Of a DNA stretch of 64,000 nt, positions 7,405 through 16,078 are shown in pieces (position 1 is the stretch's first letter; each line of letters begins with the position of its first letter). The notes under the pieces were generated by a model. It saw only the letters and a list, made by a program, of their open reading frames with translations. It did not search any database and was not told where the DNA came from. The DNA is from Roseiarcus sp963751165 (lineage in GTDB: Bacteria; Pseudomonadota; Alphaproteobacteria; Rhizobiales; Beijerinckiaceae): positions 62,001-126,000 of the forward strand of contig CAVVTP010000001.1 in assembly GCA_963751165.1 (NCBI GenBank), read 5' to 3'. Both the position numbers and the translations under genes were made by a program.

Positions 7405-7968
7405 ATGAACGGGACGACGACATGGCGCGCGGATCCTCTGATCTGGGGACGAGGCCCGCGGATGTTCGAAGTGTTTCTCGAGCCGACATGTCCGTTTTCC
7501 GCCCGCGCGTTCGGGAAACTCGATGAGGCGCTGGCTTTGGCGGGGGAGGACCGAATCACAGTCAAGATTTGCCTGCATTCGCAACCCTGGCACCTCTATT
7601 CTGGAGTCATCGTGCGGTGCGTGATCGCGGCCTCGACGCTGCCGGGAGGCAAGGAAGCGGCCAAGGCCGTGCTGGCGGCCGTCGCCGCGCGACGCGAAGA
7701 ATTCGAATTCGATAAGCACTGCCGCGGCCCGAACATGAACGCCACGCCGAACGAGATCATCGCGCGGATCGAGGCCTTCAGCGGTCTGAAGCTGGCCGAA
7801 GCTTTCGCGATTCCGGATCTTGATCGGGAGATGAAGCAGCACGCCAAATATTCGCGCCAGAACGGAATCCATTCGTCGCCGACCTTCATGATCGACGGAC
7901 TGGTTCAGCCGGACATGAGCAGCGGCGACCCGGTTTCGGACTGGGTTTCAAGATTGCTGGCCAAATAG
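7405..7968 (+). CDS. DsbA-like thioredoxin-fold protein with a single active-site cysteine
   Basis: 187 residues from the Met at 7405; a TTG at 7363 would add 14. The fold pattern is a strand-loop VFLEPTCPFSARAF near residues 23-36, a long helical insert, and a cis-Pro region HSSPTFMIDG near 157-166, as in DsbA/2-hydroxychromene isomerase relatives. The usual CxxC is CPFS here, so disulfide exchange would be by one cysteine, or the protein acts as a reductase, isomerase or binding protein. No signal peptide is seen, so it is probably cytoplasmic. Specific substrate unknown. Confidence 0.75.
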   Translation: MNGTTTWRADPLIWGRGPRMFEVFLEPTCPFSARAFGKLDEALALAGEDRITVKICLHSQPWHLYSGVIVRCVIAASTLPGGKEAAKAVLAAVAARREEFEFDKHCRGPNMNATPNEIIARIEAFSGLKLAEAFAIPDLDREMKQHAKYSRQNGIHSSPTFMIDGLVQPDMSSGDPVSDWVSRLLAK

Positions 7969-8004
7969 AACAATACCCAGGGAAGGCTCGCCGGAGAACA
8001 CCGT

Positions 8005-8955
8005 ATGATGCTGACGACCGCCGCCAAGGGCGTCTTCCCGATCGCTCCCACTCCCTTTCTGCCGGACGGCCGGATCGACGAGGCGAGCGTGGATCGGATG
8101 GTCGATCATTATGTCGCCGTCGGAGCGGACGGCTGCACAATTCTCGGCATCATGGGCGAAGCGCCGAAGCTCGACCACGGCGAGGCCGTCTCTTTCGTTT
8201 CGCGCTGCGTCAGGCGGGCGCCGAAGCTGCCGTTCGTCGTCGGCGTCTCCGCGCCCGGCTTCGCGGCGATGCGCGCCCTGTCTTTGGCTGCGATGGACAA
8301 GGGAGCGGCCGGCGTCATGATCGCGCCGCCGCCATCGCTCCGGACCGACGATCAGATCGTCACCTACTACGCGCAGGCCATCGAAGCGATCGGCGGCGAC
8401 ATCCCGTTCGTCATCCAAGACTACCCTTTGACGCTTAATGTCATCATGACGCCGAACGTCATCCGGCGAATTATCACGGACAACCCGTCTTGCGTGATGC
8501 TGAAGCACGAGGACTGGCCGGGGCTCGAGAAGATCAGCGCCCTTCGCGCCTTCGAGGAGGAGGGCGAGTTGAGACGCGTGCCGATCCTGACCGGCAACGG
8601 CGGCCTGTTCCTCGACTTCGAGATGGAGCGAGGCGCGGACGGCGCCATGACGGGTTACGCATTCCCCGAGATGCTGGTCGACGTCGTGCGGCTTGCCGCG
8701 CAAGGGCGGCGCGACGAGGCCCACGATCTTTTCGACGCCCATCTGCCGCTCGTCCGCTACGAGCAGCAGCAAGGCGTCGGCCTGGCCGTGCGCAAATATG
8801 TGCTGATGCGCCGCGGAATTTTGGCCTCGGACGCTCAGCGGAAACCTGCTCGCAGTTTGAGCGTCAAGGCGAAGGCGGAGATCGAGTATCTGCTGACTAG
8901 GCTCGCCCGGCGCGATCCGCGCGCCCGGCTCGCATCCACGGTCTCGGATGCCTGA
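8005..8955 (+). CDS. Dihydrodipicolinate synthase / N-acetylneuraminate lyase family aldolase
   Basis: 316-residue TIM-barrel class I aldolase. Expected landmarks are GVFPIAPTPF near the start, the GIMGEAPKLDH loop in place of the usual GTTGE, Tyr in VIQDYPL (near residue 140) and the Schiff-base Lys in CVMLKHED (near 168). The changed substrate loop argues against lysine biosynthesis and for a catabolic aldolase or dehydratase of a 2-keto sugar acid or similar. Start has GGAG eight bases upstream. Its last 8 bases overlap the start of the flavoprotein gene, so the two are translationally coupled. Substrate is not determinable from sequence alone. Confidence 0.88.
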   Translation: MMLTTAAKGVFPIAPTPFLPDGRIDEASVDRMVDHYVAVGADGCTILGIMGEAPKLDHGEAVSFVSRCVRRAPKLPFVVGVSAPGFAAMRALSLAAMDKGAAGVMIAPPPSLRTDDQIVTYYAQAIEAIGGDIPFVIQDYPLTLNVIMTPNVIRRIITDNPSCVMLKHEDWPGLEKISALRAFEEEGELRRVPILTGNGGLFLDFEMERGADGAMTGYAFPEMLVDVVRLAAQGRRDEAHDLFDAHLPLVRYEQQQGVGLAVRKYVLMRRGILASDAQRKPARSLSVKAKAEIEYLLTRLARRDPRARLASTVSDA

Positions 8956-10057
8956 CTATGACGCCATCGTCATCGGCGCCGGCGCCGTCGGACTCGCCAT
9001 CGCGCGAGCCCTGGCTCTGTCGGGCCGCGAGACGCTGATTCTCGAAGCGGCCAACTCCTTCGGCACGGAGACGTCCTCGCGCAACAGCGAGGTGATCCAC
9101 GCCGGGATCTACTATCCGACGGACAGCCTGAAGGCGCGCCTTTGCGTCGAAGGCAACCGGCGCCTCTACAGTTTTTGCGACGAGAGAGCCATCGCTCACA
9201 GGCGTTGCGGAAAGCTGATCGTCGCCGCCGATTCGGTCGAGCGCGCGGCGATCGAGGGCCTCGCCGAACGTGGCGCGGCGAACGGCGTCATGGACCTCAG
9301 TCTGCTCGGGGAGCGCGAGGCGCGAGCGCTCGAGCCCGACCTGCGCTGCGAAGCCGCTCTCTTGTCTCCCTCGACGGGCATCCTCGACTCGCATGGATTC
9401 ATGCTGGCTTTGCTGGCCGAAGCTGAGGATCGCGGCGCGGTGGTCGCGCTCAGGACGCCGTTCCTTCAGGCGGAGCAAAAGGGCGAAATCTTCCATGTGG
9501 GCGTGGGTGGCGCGGAGCCGGTCACGGCAAGTTGCGCCGCGCTGATCAATTCGGCGGAACTCGGCGCCTCGCAAGTCGCCGAAACGATCCGGATCGACGG
9601 CGCATGGAAGCCGCCCGCAACCCGCTTCGCTAAAGGGAATTACTTCGCCTTGCGCGGCCGCTCGCCGTTCGCGCGGCTGATCTACCCCGCGCCGCAGGCG
9701 CATGGACTCGGAGTCCACCTGACTCTGGACCTCGCAGGGCAGGCCCGGTTCGGCCCGGATGTCGAATGGATCGAGACCATCGACTACGGGGTCGATCCGC
9801 GCAGATGCGAAGGGTTCACGGAGGCGATCCGGCGCTATTGGCCTGGCTTGAAGGAGGACGCCCTTGTTCCCGCCTATTCCGGCGTGCGCCCGAAGCTCAG
9901 CGGCCCGAAAGACCCGGCAGCGGATTTCCGCATCGACGGACCCGAGGCGCATGGAGCGCCCGGCCTTGTCCACCTGTTCGGAATCGAAAGTCCGGGCCTG
10001 ACGGCCGCGCTGGCGATCGCCGACGAGGTCATGCAAAAGCTGGCGGAGGCGAACTGA
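8948..10057 (+). CDS. FAD-dependent oxidoreductase, L-2-hydroxyglutarate oxidase (LhgO)-like
   Basis: 369 residues. N-terminal FAD-binding Rossmann motif VIGAGAVGLAIARAL (residues 8-22) with the acidic end of strand 2 (LILEAA), then SSRNSEVIHAGIYYP near residues 42-56, a strong mark of the LhgO/YgaF subgroup of DAO-family oxidases. The C-terminal GIESPGLTAALAIADEV closes the FAD site. LhgO oxidises L-2-hydroxyglutarate to 2-oxoglutarate and feeds electrons to quinone; other 2-hydroxyacids are possible here. Coupled to the DapA-like gene by an 8-base overlap, suggesting one catabolic route that makes a hydroxyacid. Confidence 0.88.
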   Translation: MPDYDAIVIGAGAVGLAIARALALSGRETLILEAANSFGTETSSRNSEVIHAGIYYPTDSLKARLCVEGNRRLYSFCDERAIAHRRCGKLIVAADSVERAAIEGLAERGAANGVMDLSLLGEREARALEPDLRCEAALLSPSTGILDSHGFMLALLAEAEDRGAVVALRTPFLQAEQKGEIFHVGVGGAEPVTASCAALINSAELGASQVAETIRIDGAWKPPATRFAKGNYFALRGRSPFARLIYPAPQAHGLGVHLTLDLAGQARFGPDVEWIETIDYGVDPRRCEGFTEAIRRYWPGLKEDALVPAYSGVRPKLSGPKDPAADFRIDGPEAHGAPGLVHLFGIESPGLTAALAIADEVMQKLAEAN

Positions 10058-10083
10058 TCGGTTAAGTTCGGCTTGGCAGGATT

Positions 10084-10158
10084 GCCTCGGAGGATGTGCG
10101 TCTCGCGCACCTGGGCGGCGAGACGCCGCCCCTCCGTTCACCGCGACTCCCAGCTGCG
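10084..10158 (+). repeat. 75-bp double-hairpin repeat, copy 1
   Basis: Matches copy 2 at 13423-13497 in the same orientation with 6 differences in 75 bases by hand alignment. It contains GGGCGGCG-AGA-CGCCGCCC (perfect 8-bp stem) and a second stem GTGCGTC...GCGCAC that is perfect in copy 2. Lies just past the LhgO-like gene, where it could also act as a transcription terminator. Confidence 0.8.
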
Positions 10159-10479
10159 ATGCGCCTTGGGCGGCGCGATGAAGCCGACGTTTCGAATCCC
10201 TTCTGTGTTGACATCGTTGCGCGGTTCTTTCAGGATGAAAAAAAACGCCCGTTGCCCAACGAGAAGACTTTGCGGCGGAGCACGTTGTTGGGGGGAGGCT
10301 GACGTGCATAAACGTCACATTCCGCAACGCTTGAACGGCGCTCGCTGGGCGTGCTGCTATCCCTCTCCAAAACATTCGCGGGCCTTCGGGCCGACATCGC
10401 CTCTCGGCGCGCCATCGTCCATTTATTTGGCTCGAATTCGTTCCAAATGCGTCAAGCCAATTCAATGAGGGAGGAACTC
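10159..10479. other. Leader region upstream of the tannase gene
   Basis: No gene supported. A TTGACA at about 10208 lacks a convincing -10 at 17 bases. The ribosome binding site GGGAGGAA at the end belongs to the tannase start at 10480. Small runs of A near 10236-10246 give a locally lower G+C content. Confidence 0.35.
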
Positions 10480-12483
10480 ATGCGGAGCCTAAGAGCTGTT
10501 GCACGCTTATCGTTGATTGCCGCAGTCGCTATCGCCGGCGGGGTAGCCGCCCTACCGGATCGCGCTGCTGCAGAGGCGCCGACCGCATGCGTGATGCTGG
10601 GGTCCAAACTCTTGGGCGGCAACATCAAATACGCGGACGCGCAGATCGTGCCGGCCAATACGTCGCCGAGCGCGCTGCCCGGCGCCTTCGCCGGCACGGC
10701 CCCGAGCACGGCAAAGGCTCCCGTCGCCTATTGCCTGGTGGTGTTGAGCTATAGCAGCACCCCGCCCCACGATCCGACGCCGCAGAACATCACCATCTAT
10801 GTCGGTCTTCCGCTCAATTCGCTCGACGGCGGCATGACCGGCTCGACGGTTGACGCGCCCCTCAACTTCACGACCGTGCAAGGCAACTGGAACGGCCGCA
10901 CCGAGGGTCAAGGCGGCGGCGGCTGCACCGGCAACACCAACGTCAATTCGGCGGGCGCCGTAACCAACGGCTTTGTCGGATCGGGCACGGACGGCGGACA
11001 CGGCAATCCGACCAACGATCCCAACAACACGTGCCAACCGGGCGTCCTCAGCCTCGGCCATCTGAACCGCCAGTATATCCAGGACTGGGTCTACAACGGA
11101 CCCCAGCAAGAGATTCTCTGGTCGAAGAGGGTTGCCGAGCTGTATTACGGCAAGACGCCGCTCTACAACTACTGGAACGGTTGTTCGACCGGCGGCCATC
11201 AGGGTTATGCCTTGGCTCAAACGCTTGCCGGCGAGTTGAACGGCATCCTCGCCAGCGCGCCGGCGATGTACTGGACGCGTTTCCAGACGGCGCAGATGTG
11301 GGGCCAGATTGCGATGTACGATATCGCCCAAGAGGTGATTTCGGGAGCAAAGCTCGCGGCCGTGCAAAACGCGGCGATCGCCGCCTGCGACAAAAACGAC
11401 GGCGTAGCAGACGGCATTATCGACGACCCGCGGACCTGCACGTTCAACGCAAAGGCCAATGTCTGCGGTTCGACGCCGACTGCGAACTGTCTGACCTCGA
11501 CCGAAGCCGATGCGGTCAATGCGATGTGGGACGGCCCGCGCAACAATTCCGGCAAGAGGATCTGGTTTCCCATCGACCGCGGCACCGACTTCAATTTCTG
11601 GGATGGAAACGTGCCGTTCGGACTCGCCCCGGTGCAGTTCGGATGGGATCTGGCGGATCCGGCTTACTACAACGCCGGCGTTTTCCCGACCTCGTACCCG
11701 GGCTATTGGGGAAACGTGGCGCTCAATTCGAGGATATCGGCTCCTGGCGCCGTGACAACCTACGCGGCGGTCGCCGAGGCCGGGTCGAACACCGTCGCCG
11801 ACCTTACCGATACTTTCGGCGACCTTGACGCATTCAAGGCGTCCGGCGGAAAAATGATCACCTTCGTCGGGGCAAACGACGCCCTCATCATGCCGCGCGG
11901 CGTGATCAACTACTATCGGGTGATGGCCGCGCGTTACGCGGAGCGGTTTGATTACGCAGCGAATGGCAACCTGTCCGACGGCTTCCCCGATCCGTCCGAC
12001 CCCTTCCGGGGCGTCCAGAAATTCTACCGTCTGTTCCATGTTCCCGGGGTAAGTCACTGCGGCCTCGGCATTCTGAACCACAGCAGCCTCGGGCCGTGGC
12101 CGCAGAACGGCGCCGACTTCAATGCAGTCGTCAACTGGGTCGAGAAAGGTGTTGCGCCGAGCCAGGTGATAGGCTCAGGCAACACGGCGGCGCCCGCCTT
12201 CATCTCCGGATCGCCCACTACCCTCACGCGTCCGCTATGCCCCTATCCGCAAACCGCGGTGTATAACGGCTCGGGCGCCGTTACCGACGCCGCTAACTGG
12301 CATTGCGGCGGCGACCTGGAGAAGAACGTTCCCGTCGGCGTCCCGCTTTCGGGGCCCCCGGGCCAGCCTGTCGCGTGTTACGATGTGCTTGTTCAATACA
12401 AGCACGAGATCAACGGACCGCTCGACTATCAGAACAGCGGCGTCGACCCGTCGATGTGCCGCGGACGAGCCAGACCCTGGTGA
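10480..12483 (+). CDS. Secreted tannase / feruloyl esterase family protein
   Basis: 667 residues from the Met at 10480 with GGGAGGAA upstream; a Met at 10465 would overlap that site. A Sec signal (LRAVARLSLIAAVAIAGGVAAL, cut near RAAAEA) sends it out of the cytoplasm. The alpha/beta-hydrolase nucleophile is in GCSTGG, and the catalytic His in VSHCG; the Cys next to both is the CS-D-HC arrangement that defines this family, tied by a disulfide. A calcium-binding loop ACDKNDGVADGIIDDPRTC lies in the lid. Members hydrolyse galloyl, feruloyl or related aromatic esters (or terephthalate mono-esters). Which ester is cleaved here is unknown. It stands alone on + strand between two copies of a 75-bp repeat, opposite a sugar ABC operon. 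Confidence 0.92.
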   Translation: MRSLRAVARLSLIAAVAIAGGVAALPDRAAAEAPTACVMLGSKLLGGNIKYADAQIVPANTSPSALPGAFAGTAPSTAKAPVAYCLVVLSYSSTPPHDPTPQNITIYVGLPLNSLDGGMTGSTVDAPLNFTTVQGNWNGRTEGQGGGGCTGNTNVNSAGAVTNGFVGSGTDGGHGNPTNDPNNTCQPGVLSLGHLNRQYIQDWVYNGPQQEILWSKRVAELYYGKTPLYNYWNGCSTGGHQGYALAQTLAGELNGILASAPAMYWTRFQTAQMWGQIAMYDIAQEVISGAKLAAVQNAAIAACDKNDGVADGIIDDPRTCTFNAKANVCGSTPTANCLTSTEADAVNAMWDGPRNNSGKRIWFPIDRGTDFNFWDGNVPFGLAPVQFGWDLADPAYYNAGVFPTSYPGYWGNVALNSRISAPGAVTTYAAVAEAGSNTVADLTDTFGDLDAFKASGGKMITFVGANDALIMPRGVINYYRVMAARYAERFDYAANGNLSDGFPDPSDPFRGVQKFYRLFHVPGVSHCGLGILNHSSLGPWPQNGADFNAVVNWVEKGVAPSQVIGSGNTAAPAFISGSPTTLTRPLCPYPQTAVYNGSGAVTDAANWHCGGDLEKNVPVGVPLSGPPGQPVACYDVLVQYKHEINGPLDYQNSGVDPSMCRGRARPW

Positions 12484-12736
12484 GAATCTAACCGGCAGAG
12501 ACAGCTATCGCACGATCGCTGTCTCTCAGAGGAAAAAACGACAGCAGGCGTGCGCAGCGATGCTCACGCTTGTTTTGCACTTTCCGGTTCGCAGGCTCTT
12601 GCATGGACCTCGATAAGCTGCGCTGCAAGTGACCTCGATCAAAGGGCTGCTTCAAGCGGTGGACTGCCCGAACTCGCGCTTGCGCAAATCAGAATCGTTT
12701 CGCCACGGCGCCGTTACAACCAGGGGACCGCTCCTC

Positions 12737-13399
12737 ATGACGTATCGAACCGCATCGGTCGCGGCGAAGGCCAGGGTGTCAAGCCTATCGGCAATGGTCG
12801 CGCTCGTCCTCACGGCCGGGCCGCACGCGTTTGCCCAGCAGCCGTCGGCAAGTCCTCCGGCTCCGCCGACGCAAGCCGCGCCCGGGCCGAGCGCGGGGCA
12901 GGCGCAGCAAGGAGCGCCTGGCGAGACGGCGCAGAACGACCGGCAGCAGGTGCAGGTGATTGCCTCACCCTGGACCCGATACTGCGCGAAGAGCCTGACG
13001 GAACAATCATCCGAAATCAAGACCAAGGAAGTCTGCTTCACCGCCTCGGACGGCCATCTAACATCGGGCCAAAAGCTCGTTATCGCCCTTTTGATCGAGC
13101 CGAAGGGGGGCGATACAAAGCTGTTGCGCGTCACGCTGCCCCTGGGGGTGGCGCTCGTCCCAGGCGCCCGCATTGTCATTGACGAGAAAGAGGCGATGAC
13201 TGCGCCATATGAAGTCTGCCTGCCCCAAAATGGTTGCATGGCGGATTACAAAGCCGACGGCGATTTGATCGAGAAGCTAAAAAATGGGCGGAGTCTGGCA
13301 ATTCAGGCCTTCGAAAAGGGAAGGGCGATCAGCTTCACTTTGCCGCTCGCCGGATTCGCTAAAGCGTTTGATGGGCCTGCCAGCGATCCACCGACTTGA
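12737..13399 (+). CDS. Invasion-associated locus B (IalB) family secreted protein
   Basis: 220 residues from the Met at 12737 (AGGGG upstream). Signal peptide ending near PHAFAQQ, then a Pro/Ala/Gln-rich linker of about 40 residues, then the IalB domain: WTRYCAKS, KEVCFTASDG, LLRVTLPLGVALVPGARIVIDE, CLPQNGCMADYKAD. The four cysteines are placed as in the family and probably form two disulfides. IalB proteins are periplasmic or surface proteins of alphaproteobacteria named from Bartonella; their role in non-pathogens is unknown. Ends in a hairpin-rich repeat shared with the convergent gene. Confidence 0.88.
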   Translation: MTYRTASVAAKARVSSLSAMVALVLTAGPHAFAQQPSASPPAPPTQAAPGPSAGQAQQGAPGETAQNDRQQVQVIASPWTRYCAKSLTEQSSEIKTKEVCFTASDGHLTSGQKLVIALLIEPKGGDTKLLRVTLPLGVALVPGARIVIDEKEAMTAPYEVCLPQNGCMADYKADGDLIEKLKNGRSLAIQAFEKGRAISFTLPLAGFAKAFDGPASDPPT

Positions 13400-13422
13400 A
13401 TGAGACCGAGTCGTCCCGCACC

Positions 13423-13497
13423 GCCTCGGAGGGTGCGCGTCTCGCGCACCCGGGCGGCGAGACGCCGCCCCTCCGTTCATCGCGTCTCCCCGCTGCG
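13423..13497 (+). repeat. 75-bp double-hairpin repeat, copy 2, likely bidirectional terminator
   Basis: Two perfect hairpins: GTGCGCG-TCT-CGCGCAC (13433-13449) and GGGCGGCG-AGA-CGCCGCCC (13452-13470). Direct repeat of 10084-10158. It fills the gap between the convergent IalB gene and LVIVD gene (stop at 13500), where it would stop transcription from both sides. Confidence 0.8.
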
Positions 13498-13499
13498 GC

Positions 13500-14753
13500 T
13501 CAGCCCTTGAATTCCACGATATAGAGGCCGGCGGAGAAGTCCGTCACGTAGCACAAGGCGTTCTTGTCGACGAAGACATCGGCGGAGTGAAGAACCACGG
13601 GACGGTTTGGCCTCGGGTCCATCCATTTCGCCGGAGGAGGCGGAACGAAGGCGCCGATCTCCTTCGGTCGGAACTGGTCGCGGATGTCGTAGACGCGCAG
13701 GCCGGCATTCTGATAGGTCGCGAAAATGATGTCCTCCGACACGAACGCGCCCGGCCTGTTCTCAGAGACATTGTGCGGCCCGAAATGGCCGCCGACCTTG
13801 AGGTAGTCCTTGTCCGACGGCGCCGGGAAGGTCGAAATGCTGATCGGGTTCGACTTGATCTGATTGTCGAAGATCCAGATCGGCTTGAAGCCGTCCTCCT
13901 GGTTATCGAGCACTGTTTCGTCGACCACGACCAGGAGGTTGCGCTTCTTGAGCGGCAGCGCGTTATGCGTGCCGCCGCCGAACGGCGGATGCCAGGTCTT
14001 GTGCGTGATCAGCTTGGGTTTCGCCTTGTCCTTGACGTCGACCACCGCAAGGCAGGCGTCGCGCCAGGAGCAGTAGGCGATGTCGTCCTGAACGATCGGA
14101 TGGTGCAGGCCGAAGCGTCCGTTCTTGGTCGGCCAGTTCGCGACCTCGCCCGCAGCCTTGTTCATGCCGGGCAGCCAGTACTTGCCGACCAGTTCGGGCT
14201 TCTTCGGATCCGCAAGGTCGATGACGATCATAATGTAGTCGGTGAAGCCTTCGAGCAGCGCCGAGGCGTAGGCGTAGCGTCCGCCGACGTAGTAGATGCG
14301 GTGCAGACCCGTGCCGTCGACGGGCATGAAGCCGATCTGCTTCGGCTCGGCCGGACTTGAGACGTCGTAGACCGCCATCCCGGCCGACCAGTTGCGCGTC
14401 TCGTGCTTCTCCTTGGCGTGGTGATCGACCGACCCCTTATAATAATTCTTTTCGTCGGCGAGCTCGGCTTGCGCGAACATGTCCTTGTTGTGGATGATGA
14501 GCAGCCGATCGTCGGCGACCTGCAGATGCAACGTCCACGTGTTGTGCGGCGCTGGGTGATAGGCGACGAACTTCGGCGCCTTCGGGTCGCGAACGTCAAT
14601 GACCGAGAACCCCTTCGAGAAGATGTGGCCGACATAAGCGTAGCCTTTGTGGACCATTATCTGCACGGCGTCGCAACGCCCGCCCTGGTCGCTGTAGCCG
14701 ATCAGCTTCAAGTTGCTCGTCGCGTAGTCCGGATGGGGAAGGGTGCTGGACAT
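13500..14753 (-). CDS. LVIVD-repeat beta-propeller protein
   Basis: 417 residues from the Met at 14753 with GAGG eight bases upstream; the open frame continues upstream but through a hairpin. Blades follow the pattern seen in GFSVIDVRDPKAPKFVAY, GMAVYDVSSPAEPKQIGF, IMIVIDLADPKKPELVGK, CLAVVDVKDKAKPKLI and GLRVYDIRDQFRPKEIGA, so at least five to six propeller repeats. No signal peptide is seen. LVIVD proteins bind or scaffold rather than catalyse, and their ligands are mostly unknown. It follows the sugar-binding-protein gene of an ABC operon, separated by a stable hairpin, so it may be a minor member of that operon. Function in sugar or polyol use is inference from position only. Confidence 0.8.
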   Translation of the reverse strand: MSSTLPHPDYATSNLKLIGYSDQGGRCDAVQIMVHKGYAYVGHIFSKGFSVIDVRDPKAPKFVAYHPAPHNTWTLHLQVADDRLLIIHNKDMFAQAELADEKNYYKGSVDHHAKEKHETRNWSAGMAVYDVSSPAEPKQIGFMPVDGTGLHRIYYVGGRYAYASALLEGFTDYIMIVIDLADPKKPELVGKYWLPGMNKAAGEVANWPTKNGRFGLHHPIVQDDIAYCSWRDACLAVVDVKDKAKPKLITHKTWHPPFGGGTHNALPLKKRNLLVVVDETVLDNQEDGFKPIWIFDNQIKSNPISISTFPAPSDKDYLKVGGHFGPHNVSENRPGAFVSEDIIFATYQNAGLRVYDIRDQFRPKEIGAFVPPPPAKWMDPRPNRPVVLHSADVFVDKNALCYVTDFSAGLYIVEFKG

Positions 14754-14792
14754 CGGTTTGCCTCTGATGATCGAATGGTTTTCGGGGGACGG

Positions 14793-14817
14793 AACGCCGC
14801 CCTTCAAGGGCGGCGTT
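14793..14817 (-). terminator. Hairpin between sugar-binding-protein gene and LVIVD gene
   Basis: Perfect 11-bp stem AACGCCGCCCT / AGGGCGGCGTT with a 3-base loop. On the minus (transcribed) strand no T-run follows, so it is more likely an mRNA-stabilising or partial attenuation hairpin that keeps the binding-protein message abundant, as in other ABC operons. Confidence 0.6.
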
Positions 14818-14878
14818 CTTCTTAGCTGAGGACCGGAGGACGCGGCTAGTCTAGGCGCGCTCCGCCGATCGCGAGCCG

Positions 14879-16006
14879 TTACTTCACGCCCCAAATCTTC
14901 TTGTATTCGTCGCGGTAGCCGTTATCGGGATCGAACTTGTTCTGGGGGCCGCCGTCCCTGTCCAGATTGTCCGCGGTGAACAGATGCACGTGCGGCACAT
15001 AACCGCTCGGCTTTGCGCCCGCGAAAGCGCGGTTCATCTCGTCGATCATGATCCAGCCCTGGAGGTTCAGCGGCTCGGCGACGGTCGCGATCTGATACTG
15101 CTTCTGCCGAATGCGCTCGAAGGCCGGGACGGAGCCGTCGCCCGCAGAAATCTGCTGCGGGAAGCCTTTGGCCGGATCGACGCCGGCCGCCTGCAGCGAC
15201 GGGGCCGAGAAGTCGTAATAAAGGTCGTTCACTGCGATCGAATACGTCCAGTCCTTGCCGTACTTGGAGAGCAGCGACGTGGTGAGCTGGCCCATGCGGT
15301 TGGAGAGATCGGCGATCGGCGTGTCTTCGACCGCGAGCACCTTGCAGCCCTTGCAACCTTCGACGGCCGCGCGCTCGGCGTTCGTCTTGGCGGTCGCAAT
15401 CGCATAGATCGAGTCGGTGAAGAGGATGACGTTGGCGTGCCCGTTCGACTTCACGACGGCCTCGAGGCCGGCCGAGGTCGCGACTTCGATGGGATCGGTT
15501 GTCACGTTGGTGAAGACGGCCGGGATGCCCTCGACCGGACCGGCCTTCGGGCCGGCGTGCCAGCCGACCACCTTGATGCCGGCCGCGGCGGCCTGCTCGA
15601 GCAACGGCTGCTGTTCCTTCGAGTCGATCCCGACGTTGAGAATGCCGTCCGCCTTCATCGCGATTGCCTGCTGAAGCGCCGTCGCGTGGCCCGGAACGGT
15701 GCCCTGACCGTCGAGTTGCCGCACTTCCCAACCGAGGGCCTTGGCGGCTTCCTTCGCCCCCTCGCCGGCGCCCTGTGCGCCGCCGTTCCGCTGGTCGGTC
15801 GAGACGATGACAATGAGTTTCTTGCCGACGCTCTTTGGACCGGTCGTCGGGCCGTCCCACTTGGTGACCGGCGCCGCGACGTTCTCAAGATAGGCTTTGG
15901 CCTTTGCGAGATAGGCGGCGTCGTCGGCCCACGCAAGGCTCGCCCCGAGCGTCAGAACGCCCGCCGAGGCGAACAGTCCCCTCAGGATCATTTTGGTCGT
16001 GTCCAT
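14879..16006 (-). CDS. Sugar ABC transporter periplasmic substrate-binding protein
   Basis: 375 residues with a Sec signal (MILRGLFASAGVLTLGASLAWADD). The mature part is a Peripla_BP_4 (ribose/galactofuranose-binding type) fold: KLIVIVSTDQRNGG, ILNVGIDSKEQQPLLEQAAAAGIKVVG, then VILFTDSIYAIATAKTNA and GWIMIDEMNRAFAG near the hinge. It delivers a sugar-like ligand to the permease at 16079 and ATPase at 17178. Downstream comes a hairpin, then the LVIVD gene. Ligand identity is not readable from sequence. Confidence 0.9.
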   Translation of the reverse strand: MDTTKMILRGLFASAGVLTLGASLAWADDAAYLAKAKAYLENVAAPVTKWDGPTTGPKSVGKKLIVIVSTDQRNGGAQGAGEGAKEAAKALGWEVRQLDGQGTVPGHATALQQAIAMKADGILNVGIDSKEQQPLLEQAAAAGIKVVGWHAGPKAGPVEGIPAVFTNVTTDPIEVATSAGLEAVVKSNGHANVILFTDSIYAIATAKTNAERAAVEGCKGCKVLAVEDTPIADLSNRMGQLTTSLLSKYGKDWTYSIAVNDLYYDFSAPSLQAAGVDPAKGFPQQISAGDGSVPAFERIRQKQYQIATVAEPLNLQGWIMIDEMNRAFAGAKPSGYVPHVHLFTADNLDRDGGPQNKFDPDNGYRDEYKKIWGVK

Positions 16007-16078
16007 GCTTCGCTCCCTTGATTGACTGGCGGCCGCTTGGCGCGCCAGGCCGGCGGCGCCGGCTATTATGCGAAGGCC

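Noticed and set aside
10185..10200. TTCGAATCCC as a tRNA T-arm
   Set aside because: No acceptor, D or anticodon arms can be folded around it.
10208..10240. TTGACA as a promoter for the tannase gene
   Set aside because: No acceptable -10 hexamer at 16-18 bases; kept only as a remark.
8897..10465. 522-codon minus-strand frame covering the LhgO-like gene
   Set aside because: Antisense to a well-supported flavoprotein and running through the 75-bp repeat; no recognisable domain.
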